Shown here in pieces: positions 8,071 through 16,732 of a stretch of DNA of 52,570 nucleotides. Source of the DNA: Pseudoruminococcus massiliensis (GTDB lineage Bacteria; Bacillota; Clostridia; Oscillospirales; Acutalibacteraceae); assembly GCF_900291955.1 (NCBI RefSeq), contig NZ_OLMR01000011.1, forward strand, positions 1-52,570. The letters are read 5' to 3'. The position numbers and the translations under genes are program-made. The first letter of the stretch is position 1; every line of letters begins with the position of its first letter. The notes under the pieces are model-generated. The model was not told the DNA's origin. It worked only from the letters and a program-made list of their open reading frames with translations, and did not search any database.

Positions 8071-8115
8071 TATAAAATAACCCCCTCACTTTATTTGCCG
8101 TTAAGTGAGAGGGTT
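8071..8115 (-). terminator. Terminator after the sigma-like gene
   Basis: On the minus strand a stem of about 13 bp (8103-8115 with 8079-8092, one imperfection) with a loop of about 10 bases is followed by TTATTTTAT. It lies 24 bases after the stop of the sigma-like gene and separates it from the hairpin-rich stretch. Confidence 0.75.
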
Positions 8116-8138
8116 GATAACCATAAAAATTAAAAATT

Positions 8139-8585
8139 TTAATTTTTATTTTCTATGATTTTTTTAAGTTTTTCAAGGATGCGATGCTTTCTCTTGTTCA
8201 CTGCTACCTGTGAGATACCAAGCAATTTAGCTATCTCTCGTTCAGTCATATTCTCAAAAAACACCTTTGTGATAATATCCAGTTCTTCCACTGTCAGTTG
8301 TTGCAAAGCGATATGTAATTTTTCAAGATCAACATTTATCTCAACCTCACATTCCACACTTTTACTGTCATACGAGAATTGCATTGAATTATCATCAATC
8401 AGCCTATTAAGAGAATCTTCTCGACTTGGGACAATCTCTTTGATACTTCCATCCTTTTCTTTGATAACACGCTCTGTTTTCAAGTCTTTTTCAAAATAAT
8501 CAATTTTTCTTTGACCTTTCACATAAGCTGCATAGACTTCGTCTGTCACTTCAATAAAATGACCGTCTATCCATAATTCTTTCAA
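8139..8585 (-). CDS. Sigma-70-like factor (region 4) of the ICE
   Basis: A 148-residue regulator. The C-terminal 60 residues form a sigma region 4 helix-turn-helix: LTVEELDIITKVFFENMTER then EIAKLLGISQVAVNKRKHR. Such factors are standard in Tn916/Tn1549-type elements and control integrase or transfer genes. The N-terminal half is variable and acidic. The start codon is TTG, eight bases after GGAGG, and that ribosome site is the 3' arm of a 16-bp hairpin, so translation is probably restrained. It has its own terminator. In the ancestral element it would neighbour the HTH gene at 21.9 kb; the RiPP cluster now separates them. Confidence 0.75.
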   Translation of the reverse strand: MKELWIDGHFIEVTDEVYAAYVKGQRKIDYFEKDLKTERVIKEKDGSIKEIVPSREDSLNRLIDDNSMQFSYDSKSVECEVEINVDLEKLHIALQQLTVEELDIITKVFFENMTEREIAKLLGISQVAVNKRKHRILEKLKKIIENKN

Positions 8586-8593
8586 TATTATTT

Positions 8594-8637
8594 CCTCCGA
8601 TTGTTCTGAATTTCCGTAATTTCAGATCAATCGGAGG
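8594..8637 (-). promoter_or_regulatory. Hairpin sequestering the ribosome site of the sigma-like gene
   Basis: On the minus strand CCTCCGATTG (8637-8628) pairs with CAATCGGAGG (8603-8594) over 10 bp, and after one mismatch TCTGAA pairs with TTCAGA, leaving a loop of about 10 bases. The closing GGAGG is the Shine-Dalgarno of the TTG-started gene at 8585. This is a translational switch or strong restraint rather than a terminator, because no T-run follows. Confidence 0.7.
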
Positions 8638-8689
8638 GCTTTTATTCCTATAAAGCATTTTGCCCTTTCTGCTTTTAACGCAAAAAAGG

Positions 8690-8738
8690 TAAAAAAAATG
8701 CCGACAGGTAATAGCATTAAAAGCTATAACTTGTCGGG
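8690..8738 (-). terminator. Terminator of the RiPP operon
   Basis: A stem of about 15 bp (8701-8715 with 8723-8737, few mismatches, loop ATTAAAA) is followed on the minus strand by CATTTTTTTT. It lies 36 bases after the last gene of the peptide cluster and marks its 3' end. Confidence 0.85.
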
Positions 8739-8773
8739 ATTTATTATGTAATTAAATTATTTCTTTATGTATT

Positions 8774-9442
8774 TTATCTATTTTCGTTATTATGAGAACA
8801 AAGCATATTTATAACAGTCTGATTAATATAAAATGACCCCTTGGCGCCTAACTTTCTTCTCATATTGCGAAAACATTTTCTGATTTTCACTCTTATATTT
8901 ACATATTTTGTAACACTATGTAAACATTCATTATACACATCAATGATATCCCATATCAAAGCAACAGAAAATGTATTGCACATTTTATCGTAATTTTCAC
9001 AAATAAAATTATTCAACGGATCTGTTATTTCTTTTACCTTATCATTATCAACGGTACTAAATTCACAAATTGCATTTTTATCATGAATCATATATTCATC
9101 CGCTAAAAGTTGTATTAGTATAGCACTTAGCTTTTGATATAAAGGCTTATTTATTTCGTATAATTCATCCGTCTTTTTTTGCTTGCGTTTAATATGATTA
9201 ATTAATAGCGGAATAACAATTAAAGATAGTACTCCTCCCACAATTGAAGCTATCCAACCACGATCTTTGTCTGATAAACATAAAAAAGCCATTATAGTTG
9301 GAACACAAATCACAACTGTAGAAATAACAAAAGTTATTATGTAATTCACAATAAATGCTTTATCACAAAAATCACTTATTTCGTCTAAGATTCTTCTAAC
9401 TTTTGGGTGCTCATCTCTGAATTTTTCAATTTTTGATAACAT
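8774..9442 (-). CDS. Two-helix membrane protein of the RiPP operon
   Basis: A 222-residue protein of unknown family. It has a charged N-terminal 28 residues, two membrane helices at about 32-55 and 63-82 (ITFVISTVVICVPTIMAFL and ASIVGGVLSLIVIPLLI) joined by a short loop, and a cytoplasmic helical domain of about 140 residues. It is the last gene before the operon terminator. Small membrane proteins in this position are often immunity proteins for the peptide produced, which is a guess from context only. Confidence 0.55.
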   Translation of the reverse strand: MLSKIEKFRDEHPKVRRILDEISDFCDKAFIVNYIITFVISTVVICVPTIMAFLCLSDKDRGWIASIVGGVLSLIVIPLLINHIKRKQKKTDELYEINKPLYQKLSAILIQLLADEYMIHDKNAICEFSTVDNDKVKEITDPLNNFICENYDKMCNTFSVALIWDIIDVYNECLHSVTKYVNIRVKIRKCFRNMRRKLGAKGSFYINQTVINMLCSHNNENR

Positions 9443-9478
9443 TGTATAAATTTTCCTTTCTCTAAAAATTGAGTAATC

Positions 9479-10630
9479 TTAGCCTCTATTTTGAACTAAC
9501 AAAATTATTCTATTTATTATTATATTAACAATACTAAAAATAACTACAGAAAACAAGGCAAATATAACCAGCAACCACACAAGGACTGAAAAAGAACTTG
9601 TGTAGAGATTAACAAGAAAAGTATTGCCCATCAATGCAAGAGAATTAATATTATTTGAATTATCAACAATCACCGATATGTAATAGGACACATCAAAAAT
9701 ATTATCGTTTGGTATATACTTTGATATTATGAAAATGCTGAAATCCGACAGCAGGAATATTGTCAGCAATGCCGCAGGTATACCGAGAGCTGTTATAATT
9801 AACAGAATATATTTGTGCGGTATTGCTCTCAGTGATTTCCAAAAATAATTTTCAGCCAGATTTTCTTTGATATCGGAAACAAACTTTCTGCATAGTCTGT
9901 ACCATATTTTCAAAGACACGGCACACAAAGCTATAAACAAAATCAAAAGTAAAATATGCTCAAAGTTTTCGATAACCTTTGCTTTTTCGGAAAAATTCGT
10001 CGGGTGGTACTGAGTCAAATTCATCTGCTCAATCAGTGGCGCTGAATAAGATTTGTTGTCATAAGCAATGATATTAACTTCGCAGTTTTTGTATTCTTTG
10101 TAGCCGGAATAAGGGACATAAACTCTCTGCTTTCCGTCGCTTGATAGGCTGTTTATTATGTTTTCATCTTCATTTATGACACCGCAAATTGTGTAAACTT
10201 CATCATTTAGCGTTATTGTTTTTCCTACTGCATTAGTATTAAAAAACAGTTTCAAAGCAAGACTGCTTTCAATGACAGCAACCTTGTCTTTATTCTCCAT
10301 ATTCTCTTTTGTAAAGCCTTTTCCGATTAGTTTATGATTATAAATCTCAAAGTAACTCTCATTGGTAAGAACCGGTAAAACCGTTTCTTCTTTAATGTTT
10401 GTTTCTTCAAGCTCTGCACAAAAACTTACTCCATCAAAAGAAATTCGCTCTGACAGTTTTTCAATATCCGCAATAGTAAGCGGTAAAGCGTCTGATTTCA
10501 GATTATAATTCATCTGCGTTATAGAGGGTAGCTGACGCAACGCATTGCCGCTGACATAAAAGCAAAGGCAAAAAACACAAACGCTTAGCGCCGTAACCAA
10601 CGCAGCAGATAAAATTTTCCTCTTTGACAT
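9479..10630 (-). CDS. MacB/FtsX-like permease protein without an ATPase
   Basis: A 383-residue membrane protein with the MacB topology: a first helix at about 8-28, a large extracytoplasmic domain at about 35-225 (including VAVIESSLALKLF and VGKTITLNDEVYTICGVI, typical of the MacB periplasmic core), then three helices at about 228-245, 275-297 and 345-375. Relatives use an ATPase partner to move peptides or transmit force across the membrane. No MacB-type ATPase is encoded in this cluster, so it must borrow one or use the C39 exporter's. The gene directly upstream encodes a membrane-fusion-like protein, the usual MacA-type partner. A role in peptide export or self-immunity is likely. Confidence 0.65.
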   Translation of the reverse strand: MSKRKILSAALVTALSVCVFCLCFYVSGNALRQLPSITQMNYNLKSDALPLTIADIEKLSERISFDGVSFCAELEETNIKEETVLPVLTNESYFEIYNHKLIGKGFTKENMENKDKVAVIESSLALKLFFNTNAVGKTITLNDEVYTICGVINEDENIINSLSSDGKQRVYVPYSGYKEYKNCEVNIIAYDNKSYSAPLIEQMNLTQYHPTNFSEKAKVIENFEHILLLILFIALCAVSLKIWYRLCRKFVSDIKENLAENYFWKSLRAIPHKYILLIITALGIPAALLTIFLLSDFSIFIISKYIPNDNIFDVSYYISVIVDNSNNINSLALMGNTFLVNLYTSSFSVLVWLLVIFALFSVVIFSIVNIIINRIILLVQNRG

Positions 10631-10633
10631 ACA

Positions 10634-11044
10634 CTATTCCTCCTCGACAATATGCACCCTGTCACCATTTGCAATGCTCTTTGAAGTCGAGTACACAACC
10701 TCCATACCGCTGTATATATTGTCAGAAGTTACCTCATAATAAAGGTCGTCGCTGTTTTTGATGTCTACGGTAACTTCGCTGACAGTGGTTTTGTTATTTT
10801 CATCAGTTTTTGCAACAAATACCGTCCCTGTGTTCCCCGTTGCATCAACAGCAGAAAGCGGTAGTAAATATCTGTCATCACGGCTCTGCTCTCCGTCAAT
10901 AGTACCATATGTTACCTCTGTAACCTTTACCTGCGGCAAAAGTATGTTGTCAATAGTGGTTGAGAAGTATGTAAGAAGAGCAAGCGCAATTAGAAATGCA
11001 ATACCAAATCGTAATGCGTATTTTTTCAGCTTATCTTTTTTCAT
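10634..11044 (-). CDS. Short membrane-fusion (MacA/HlyD-like) protein
   Basis: A 136-residue protein with one N-terminal membrane helix (about 12-30) and an extracytoplasmic part. YLLPLSAVDATGNTGTVFVA and a terminal SKSIANGDRVHIV resemble the beta-barrel and membrane-proximal end of periplasmic adaptor proteins. The coiled-coil hairpin and lipoyl halves of a full adaptor (usually above 300 residues) are missing, so it is either a reduced adaptor or a degenerate one. It is spaced 3 bases from the MacB-like gene, which supports a joint complex. Confidence 0.55.
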   Translation of the reverse strand: MKKDKLKKYALRFGIAFLIALALLTYFSTTIDNILLPQVKVTEVTYGTIDGEQSRDDRYLLPLSAVDATGNTGTVFVAKTDENNKTTVSEVTVDIKNSDDLYYEVTSDNIYSGMEVVYSTSKSIANGDRVHIVEEE

Positions 11045-11055
11045 TTGGCACTCTC

Positions 11056-11892
11056 CTAACTTTTATCAACTTGAATAAATGGCGAATCTATATCCCTTTG
11101 CCCATAAAGATAAATAAGCAAAGGAATTATCATAAACATAACTCCGCAGGCAAAAATTATTCCATAATCGGAGTTACTTATATCCGACAGTCCGATTGAA
11201 AGCGGATACATAGCCTCATCATCAAAGTAGATAAGCGGCTGTTCAACAACATTCCAATTATCAATGAAGCAGAGCAAAGTCAGGGTAATTAGCCCTCCCT
11301 TTATTTGCGGCAAAATAATGTTTGTAAAAATCTTAAAATATGACGCACCGTCAATTCTTGCGGCTTCAATTGTTGATTCGGGAATATATTTTATGCTTTG
11401 TCTGAGCAAGCAAATGCCGAACGCCGAAAATGTTCCGGGCAATATTATTGCAAGAAAATTATTGAGCAAATTGAGATTATCAAGAACAATATAGTTCGGC
11501 ACTAACGTTACCTGCAACGGCAAAATCAAGAGCACAATATAGACAAAAAACAGCTTGTCTCTGAACGGAAATTTCAGCTTAGCAAAAGCAAATGCCGCAA
11601 GCGCAGACACAACAACCTGTCCTATTACTGTCGGAAATGTAATGATTACCGAATTCCAAAACTTCAGCAGATATTCAGGCCGCCTGAAAAACACTTGATA
11701 GTACTGTTCAAGCGAGAACATCTCAGGAATGAGGTTAATCTCCTTATATTCTCCGTTTGTAAAGTCGAGCATTGAGCTAACCTGTGAATCCGACATAAAC
11801 GAGCAGGCAATCATATACACAACGGGGAATAAAAACACGGCAGTAATCAGAATGAGAAATATGTATTTTATAACCTTTAATGTTTTTTTCAT
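11056..11892 (-). CDS. Carbohydrate-type ABC permease, MalG-like
   Basis: A 278-residue integral membrane protein of the binding-protein-dependent permease family, with six predicted helices. The cytoplasmic EAA loop AARIDGASYFKIFTNIILPQ is intact, so it can dock to an ABC ATPase. Sequence type is that of sugar or oligopeptide uptake systems (MalG/UgpE). It follows its MalF-like partner by 11 bases and lies in the same transcript as a solute-binding lipoprotein gene. There is no MalK-type ATPase gene nearby; many Firmicutes share one multitask ATPase among such systems. Its place in a peptide cluster suggests binding of the mature peptide, a precursor signal or a sugar cue. Confidence 0.8.
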   Translation of the reverse strand: MKKTLKVIKYIFLILITAVFLFPVVYMIACSFMSDSQVSSMLDFTNGEYKEINLIPEMFSLEQYYQVFFRRPEYLLKFWNSVIITFPTVIGQVVVSALAAFAFAKLKFPFRDKLFFVYIVLLILPLQVTLVPNYIVLDNLNLLNNFLAIILPGTFSAFGICLLRQSIKYIPESTIEAARIDGASYFKIFTNIILPQIKGGLITLTLLCFIDNWNVVEQPLIYFDDEAMYPLSIGLSDISNSDYGIIFACGVMFMIIPLLIYLYGQRDIDSPFIQVDKS

Positions 11893-11903
11893 TTTACTGC
11901 CCC

Positions 11904-12755
11904 CTATTCCGCAAAGCTGTGCTTTCTTTCAAAAATAAAGAACGCAAGAAGGACAGCTATCATAAACACCGATAAAATTATTGAAGCCGATGACAATCTC
12001 GGATAATTTAGATTGTAATAATTATTATTGATAAAGTTTTGCAGGAAATATACATTAGTATTCGGATAATCACCGAACAATGCAAAGACTTCACGAAAAA
12101 TTTTAAAAGAGTAAATCAGTTCCATAAGGAAGACAAAAAATGTTGTAGGAGTTATCATTGGAATCGTGATTTTTTTAACTATTTGAAAGGAATTTGCTCC
12201 ATCGAGCCTTGCACTTTCATATAGTGATTGAGGGACATTCGCAAGTCCTGCCGTAAACAAAATCACGCAAAAGCCGCAATACTTCCACACATAAATAAAA
12301 ATTATCATAACCATTGAAAACCCAGAATTAAAAAACTCAACAGTGTTTAATCCTAATGAACTAAGCAGTCCGTTGATTGCACCGTAGTCATCAAATATTA
12401 CCTGCCACACACATATTAAAGAAGCAATGGGAACCACAACAGGAATTAATAGAGCGCTTCTGAAAAATGATGATATTTTCTTAAAAGAATTAAGGAATAA
12501 AGCTATCAGAAACGAAATCACCATCAATAGCGGTATTGCCACAACAGTAAATATAGCTGTATTTTTCAGCGCAAGCAAAAATGTATTGTTTTTGAATAAT
12601 TGTATGTAATTTTCAATACCCACAAAAGTATTACCTATATAAAGACTTTTTACAAAACAAATTATGTACGGTACAATATAAAATACCACTATTCCTGCAA
12701 ATGAGGGCAGGATAAACAGAAAGGCAATTAAGTGTTCTTTTCGTTTTCTCTTCAT
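11904..12755 (-). CDS. Carbohydrate-type ABC permease, MalF-like
   Basis: A 283-residue permease with six predicted helices and the EAA loop SARLDGANSFQIVKKITIPM. It pairs with the MalG-like protein encoded next. I chose the ATG at 12755, nine bases after an AAGG site and just past the stop of the exporter gene (12760); an upstream in-frame start at 12788 would overlap the exporter gene and adds residues not expected in the family. It shares its operon with the binding lipoprotein at 14.9-16.3 kb. Confidence 0.8.
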   Translation of the reverse strand: MKRKRKEHLIAFLFILPSFAGIVVFYIVPYIICFVKSLYIGNTFVGIENYIQLFKNNTFLLALKNTAIFTVVAIPLLMVISFLIALFLNSFKKISSFFRSALLIPVVVPIASLICVWQVIFDDYGAINGLLSSLGLNTVEFFNSGFSMVMIIFIYVWKYCGFCVILFTAGLANVPQSLYESARLDGANSFQIVKKITIPMITPTTFFVFLMELIYSFKIFREVFALFGDYPNTNVYFLQNFINNNYYNLNYPRLSSASIILSVFMIAVLLAFFIFERKHSFAE

Positions 12756-12759
12756 AAAA

Positions 12760-14922
12760 TCAATCCTTAATAATGTTATCTTGTCCATTCCAAAGTTGAT
12801 AGTAATATCCCCTTTGGTTCAATAAATCTCTGTGATTTCCGGTTTCAACTATCTGACCATTTCTAAGCACTAAAATTTTATCGCAATCTTTTATTGTACT
12901 TAATCTATGTGCGATAATTATTGTTGTCATATTCTTTGAAAAATTGTTTATAGTTTTTTCGATAGATCTTTCGGTAACATAGTCAAGGTTACTTGTAGCT
13001 TCATCCATTATTAGAATTTCAGGTTTTTTCAATAAAGCTCTCGCTATAGCAAGCCTTTGTTTTTGCCCGCCTGATAGGTTTTTACCGTTTTCTTCAATCC
13101 TGGTGTTAAATTTTAAAGGCAAACTGTTAATATATTCTTCAAGCTCACATATCTTACACACCTGAGATATATCATCATCACTTACATCTGAATTGCCAAA
13201 TAACAAATTTTCTCTTATTGTTCCACTGAATAGAAAAGTATTTTGTGATATGTAAGATATATTATCTCTTATCTGCTTTATTGAAAACTCTCTTATATCA
13301 ATTGAATCAAGTTTAATACTTCCTTTTTCCTGTTCATACAACCTAACAAGTAAATTAGCTAAAGTTGTTTTCCCTGAGCCACTTTCTCCAACAAAGGCTA
13401 TTTTCTCTCCACGACAAATTTCTAAATTAATGTCTTTTAATACAAGCTCTCTTGTACCATATCTAAAATCTAAATTTGAAATAGAGATTTTATCAAACTT
13501 AATTTTATCATTTAATTGCTCGTGTTCATAATTGTATTCAGGTGTTATATCTAAAATTTCTCCTAATCTGTCTGCCGCAACAACAGCAGTCTGAATGCTT
13601 GGCTGAAGATTAATTAAATTTTTAATTGGCTCGATAAAATAACCTAAAAGCGCATTAAAAGTTATTAGTTCACCGAGTGTTAGTTCTCCCTTAATTACAT
13701 ACGCAACGCCAACCCACAAAATGACAAGTTCTCCTACAACGGCAACAAACATAGTAATGGTTTGCTGACTAAGAGATAATACACCTCCGTTAAATACCTT
13801 TTTTAAAAATTTCTTATACAATTTATCCGTTTTTTCTTTTTCGTTATCTTCCTGATTAAAGGCTTTAATTGTTTCAATACCGTTTATAGTTTCAACAAAT
13901 TGAGATGTAACCTTAGAATTCATCTCCATTATTTTTCTGTTGATTTTTTTAATTGGTTTATTATATACAAAAACTATTATTCCATACAAAATCAACATAA
14001 CTACAGAAATCAAAAATAATAGCCTGTTGCTGTTAAATAAAACTACTGCACCTACGACTGCCATAATAGTATCCATCATAATTGTTAATGACGCTTCCGA
14101 TACAATATCTCTTATACTTGAAGCGTCATTAAATCTAGATATGATTTCGCCGGTATCACGCATAGAATAAAACTTCATAGGTAAAATTAAAGCGTGATTG
14201 TAATATCCAAGCATTATGGGTATATCTATGTTTTGCTCTAATTTTACTATTAATAAGCCTCTAAAAAAATTTAAACATATCTGTACTAAGAACAAACTCA
14301 AAGTAATAGCCGACACATAATTAAGCATTTCTATCGAAAGGCTCGGAACTATATTATCCATTAAAACCTGATAATAAAAAGAAGTTATAATGCCTATTGA
14401 GGTCAGTATCATAGACAGAATAAAGATCCTTAATAAAAGCCATTTTTGCGAAATAAGCAAACGAAAAAAACTAGATAAAGTACTTTCCTTTTTATTACCC
14501 TTTTGAGATTCTTTCGTTGGTGCAATAAGAATTAGAACATTGGTCCATATTTTAAGGAAATCTTCTTTTTTGTACCTTACACTCCCCTTTGCAGGGTCAG
14601 AAACTACTACAGTATTATCTTTTATTTTAGTAATAACCACATAATGAAGCAAGGTATTGTCAATCACTACATGAGCAATAGCAGGCAAGGGCAATTTTTG
14701 AGTTAATGCATTTTTATCAGCTTCAACAACCTTTTGCTCAAACCCATAGTGTTCAATTACCTTTACAAGTCCGCATGCACTTGTTCCCTGACGGTCTGTC
14801 CCGGCTATATCTCGTATTTTTGCTATTGAAACTTTTAAACCATATTTTCCAAAAATTGCAGCCAAGCAAGCAGGACCACAATCTGTTTCGTCATTTTGCA
14901 ATATGCATTTTAATTTAAACAT
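12760..14922 (-). CDS. Peptidase-containing ABC exporter (C39, bacteriocin type)
   Basis: A 720-residue exporter that cleaves double-glycine leaders and secretes the core. The N-terminal C39 peptidase has the catalytic C15 in DCGPAC, the histidine in LHYVVI and the aspartate in SDPAKG. Six membrane helices follow at about 160-440. The ATPase domain has Walker A GESGSGKTTL, signature LSGGQKQRLAIARAL and Walker B ILIMDEATSNLD, then the H-loop in IIIAHRLST, so it is complete. The obvious substrate is the precursor at 16387-16656, whose leader ends INNINGG. It acts in the cytoplasmic membrane. It lies between the binding lipoprotein and MalF-like genes with gaps of a few bases, so it is co-expressed with them. 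Confidence 0.93.
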   Translation of the reverse strand: MFKLKCILQNDETDCGPACLAAIFGKYGLKVSIAKIRDIAGTDRQGTSACGLVKVIEHYGFEQKVVEADKNALTQKLPLPAIAHVVIDNTLLHYVVITKIKDNTVVVSDPAKGSVRYKKEDFLKIWTNVLILIAPTKESQKGNKKESTLSSFFRLLISQKWLLLRIFILSMILTSIGIITSFYYQVLMDNIVPSLSIEMLNYVSAITLSLFLVQICLNFFRGLLIVKLEQNIDIPIMLGYYNHALILPMKFYSMRDTGEIISRFNDASSIRDIVSEASLTIMMDTIMAVVGAVVLFNSNRLLFLISVVMLILYGIIVFVYNKPIKKINRKIMEMNSKVTSQFVETINGIETIKAFNQEDNEKEKTDKLYKKFLKKVFNGGVLSLSQQTITMFVAVVGELVILWVGVAYVIKGELTLGELITFNALLGYFIEPIKNLINLQPSIQTAVVAADRLGEILDITPEYNYEHEQLNDKIKFDKISISNLDFRYGTRELVLKDINLEICRGEKIAFVGESGSGKTTLANLLVRLYEQEKGSIKLDSIDIREFSIKQIRDNISYISQNTFLFSGTIRENLLFGNSDVSDDDISQVCKICELEEYINSLPLKFNTRIEENGKNLSGGQKQRLAIARALLKKPEILIMDEATSNLDYVTERSIEKTINNFSKNMTTIIIAHRLSTIKDCDKILVLRNGQIVETGNHRDLLNQRGYYYQLWNGQDNIIKD

Positions 14923-14935
14923 AATTCACCATAAT

Positions 14936-16264
14936 CTATTCCTTCAAATAAATCTCAGTTGCTGCTGTAAGTTGACGAATAAACTTTTCATTTGAAATAT
15001 CCCCGTTTAAATATTTATCAACTATATCACTGATTACCGAAGAATTAAAATAAGTATCCGATAAATAATTAAACCCATATAAATTACATTTTGTTATGTT
15101 GTTTATAATATATTTATAATCTCTTATCGCCGCACTTTGAGCAGTTTCAACAATAGCTTTTTCTTTATCACTAACAATTAAATCTCCAAAATCTATTGCT
15201 TCATCTATTGAATCAATGCATTTTTCCATAGCATCGCTGTTTACAGGCAAATACATACATTCTTCACTCATATTTTTTTGCACATCACAGGACAAACAGT
15301 ACTTAATGAAAGGCAGTAATTTTTCTTTATTTTTACAATTATCATTAACGGCAATACCAACATCTATAGAGGCAGAAATTGAATCATCATCCATATTGTA
15401 ATTATTTACAAACACAGGAGTTGATCCTAAATATTTTAAACACGAATATGTCTTTACTATAATACTAAAAGCAGGCATTTCCTTATATAAAATAGAAGCA
15501 CCATTATTTATATTTTCATATAAAAAATAATAAACATTTTCGTCGGTAGTGTCATTCTTAATCAAGCTATAGATAGAATCCAAATCTTCCGAAAACTTAT
15601 CGCTGTTAAATTCTGTATTTCCGCTGTTAAAATCTATATATTGATCTAAAAACGAATAAAAAAAGGCAATATTATCATCGGCACTTCCAAAAAGAGAATA
15701 TTCTTTTTTATTTTTTGAAAGTTTCTCAGATAATGCTTTAAAAGAAAATTCAGATGATGTTAAATTGTACTTATTAAGTGTTTCCTCTGTAGTTATAAAA
15801 ACATCAGGTGAATAGAACAAAGGTATAAAATATCTTTTACCGTCAATCACTCCTGCATCCATAATTTTTGAATTGCAGTTATCTATTCCTATATCATAAC
15901 TAAATTCACTTATAAGCTCGTTTACATCTGCAATAGTTTTGCTATCTGTTAATTTCTCAAATGGAAGCTTTTGACTCAGAGAAAAAATATCAGGTCCCTC
16001 ACCTGCCATAATTTCTGTTGACATTTTTAATTTCATTTCTTCCTCCGAGTCAAATTTTATAATTTCAATTTTATATGTATCATTATAGTTTACTGTGCAA
16101 TACTTATTATATTTATTAATCAAATCGCATATTGAATCCTCGCAATATGTATAATACTTAAGGCACCTAGAATCATTTAAAGTACTGTTTTTATGACATC
16201 CAGAAAAAGTAAATAAAACAAACACTAATTGTAAAATTAAAAATGCTGAAATGATTTTTTTCAT
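14936..16264 (-). CDS. Extracellular solute-binding lipoprotein
   Basis: A 442-residue bacterial solute-binding protein family 1 member. A signal peptide ends in a lipobox, FTFSGC, so it is anchored outside the membrane. Middle motifs such as AGEGPDIFSL and GKRYFIPLFYSPDVF match sugar-binding proteins of the MalE type. I chose the ATG at 16264 because GAGG lies six bases upstream; an ATG four codons earlier overlaps that site. It should deliver a ligand to the MalF/MalG-like pair. Lying directly between the precursor and exporter genes, it may bind the mature peptide for immunity, sensing or re-import. It is poor in aromatic-rich sugar-site patterns I would recognise, so ligand class is open. 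Confidence 0.8.
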   Translation of the reverse strand: MKKIISAFLILQLVFVLFTFSGCHKNSTLNDSRCLKYYTYCEDSICDLINKYNKYCTVNYNDTYKIEIIKFDSEEEMKLKMSTEIMAGEGPDIFSLSQKLPFEKLTDSKTIADVNELISEFSYDIGIDNCNSKIMDAGVIDGKRYFIPLFYSPDVFITTEETLNKYNLTSSEFSFKALSEKLSKNKKEYSLFGSADDNIAFFYSFLDQYIDFNSGNTEFNSDKFSEDLDSIYSLIKNDTTDENVYYFLYENINNGASILYKEMPAFSIIVKTYSCLKYLGSTPVFVNNYNMDDDSISASIDVGIAVNDNCKNKEKLLPFIKYCLSCDVQKNMSEECMYLPVNSDAMEKCIDSIDEAIDFGDLIVSDKEKAIVETAQSAAIRDYKYIINNITKCNLYGFNYLSDTYFNSSVISDIVDKYLNGDISNEKFIRQLTAATEIYLKE

Positions 16265-16335
16265 AGTTAACCTCATTTAATTTTTGACTGTTAGATATAT
16301 ATTAGATACAAGATACAAAATAGAAAGAACAAGCT

Positions 16336-16349
16336 AATTGTTGACAATT
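16336..16349. promoter_or_regulatory. Palindrome between precursor and lipoprotein genes
   Basis: AATTGTTGACAATT is a 14-base palindromic sequence with a two-base centre inside the 122-base gap between the precursor stop and the lipoprotein start. It may be an operator or a processing site that lets precursor and transporter genes be expressed at different levels. The gap has no clear terminator. Confidence 0.25.
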
Positions 16350-16386
16350 TTAATTTATTAAATCAAATAATTTTAAGTAATAAAAA

Positions 16387-16656
16387 TCAAGATGTAATAG
16401 TAACTTTTCTATCAGTTACCTTTACTTTTGCATGAGCACCTTTTTCAAGAAAACTTTTTGCCCAAGATTTTGCTTTGCTGGCATGGCTAGAATGTTTATT
16501 GCAACTACTGAATACATCCATAATCCAACCTGTTCCATCTTTAAGACATCTACCGACCCTAAAAGTACATCCACCATTAATATTATTAATAGTGTCCTTA
16601 CTTGTTTCTTTTATATTAAGTTCATTTAAACAATCAGAAATACTAATTTTTTTCAT
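16387..16656 (-). CDS. Double-glycine RiPP precursor peptide
   Basis: An 89-residue peptide. The leader MKKISISDCLNELNIKETSK continues to INNINGG at 23-29, a standard cleavage site for C39 exporters. The predicted core is 60 residues with cysteines at 30, 37 and 52, a GTGW motif at 41-44, a His/Ser-rich stretch (NKHSSHASK) and a basic tail. A KxxxW pattern occurs at 61-65. The maturase gene lies directly upstream and the exporter downstream, so crosslinking by the radical SAM enzyme, then cleavage and export, is expected. A GGAGG site eight bases before the ATG predicts high translation. I recognise no known bacteriocin family in the core, so the class (sactipeptide, ranthipeptide or carbon-carbon crosslinked) is open. 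Confidence 0.8.
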   Translation of the reverse strand: MKKISISDCLNELNIKETSKDTINNINGGCTFRVGRCLKDGTGWIMDVFSSCNKHSSHASKAKSWAKSFLEKGAHAKVKVTDRKVTITS

Positions 16657-16706
16657 GAGTTTAGCCTCCTAAAAAATCTTTTTGCCAACAATTAACTTGT
16701 ATAAAT

Positions 16707-16725
16707 AAATTTGCAATGCAAATTT
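16707..16725. promoter_or_regulatory. Palindrome upstream of the precursor gene
   Basis: AAATTTGCA and TGCAAATTT flank a single base, a 19-base perfect palindrome in the 76-base gap between the maturase stop and the precursor start. An AT-rich stretch around it could hold an internal promoter, but I see no convincing -35/-10 pair. It may be an operator, or a hairpin that stabilises the precursor message. Confidence 0.3.
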
Positions 16726-16732
16726 TCTAACA

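Noticed and set aside
7666-8133. Plus-strand reading frames of 100-155 residues over the hairpin-rich stretch
   Set aside because: No ribosome site, no recognisable domain, odd composition, and the stretch is better explained by stems and a terminator.
16432-16672. Two plus-strand frames opposite the precursor gene
   Set aside because: The precursor on the minus strand has a ribosome site, GG leader and correct context; the others have none.
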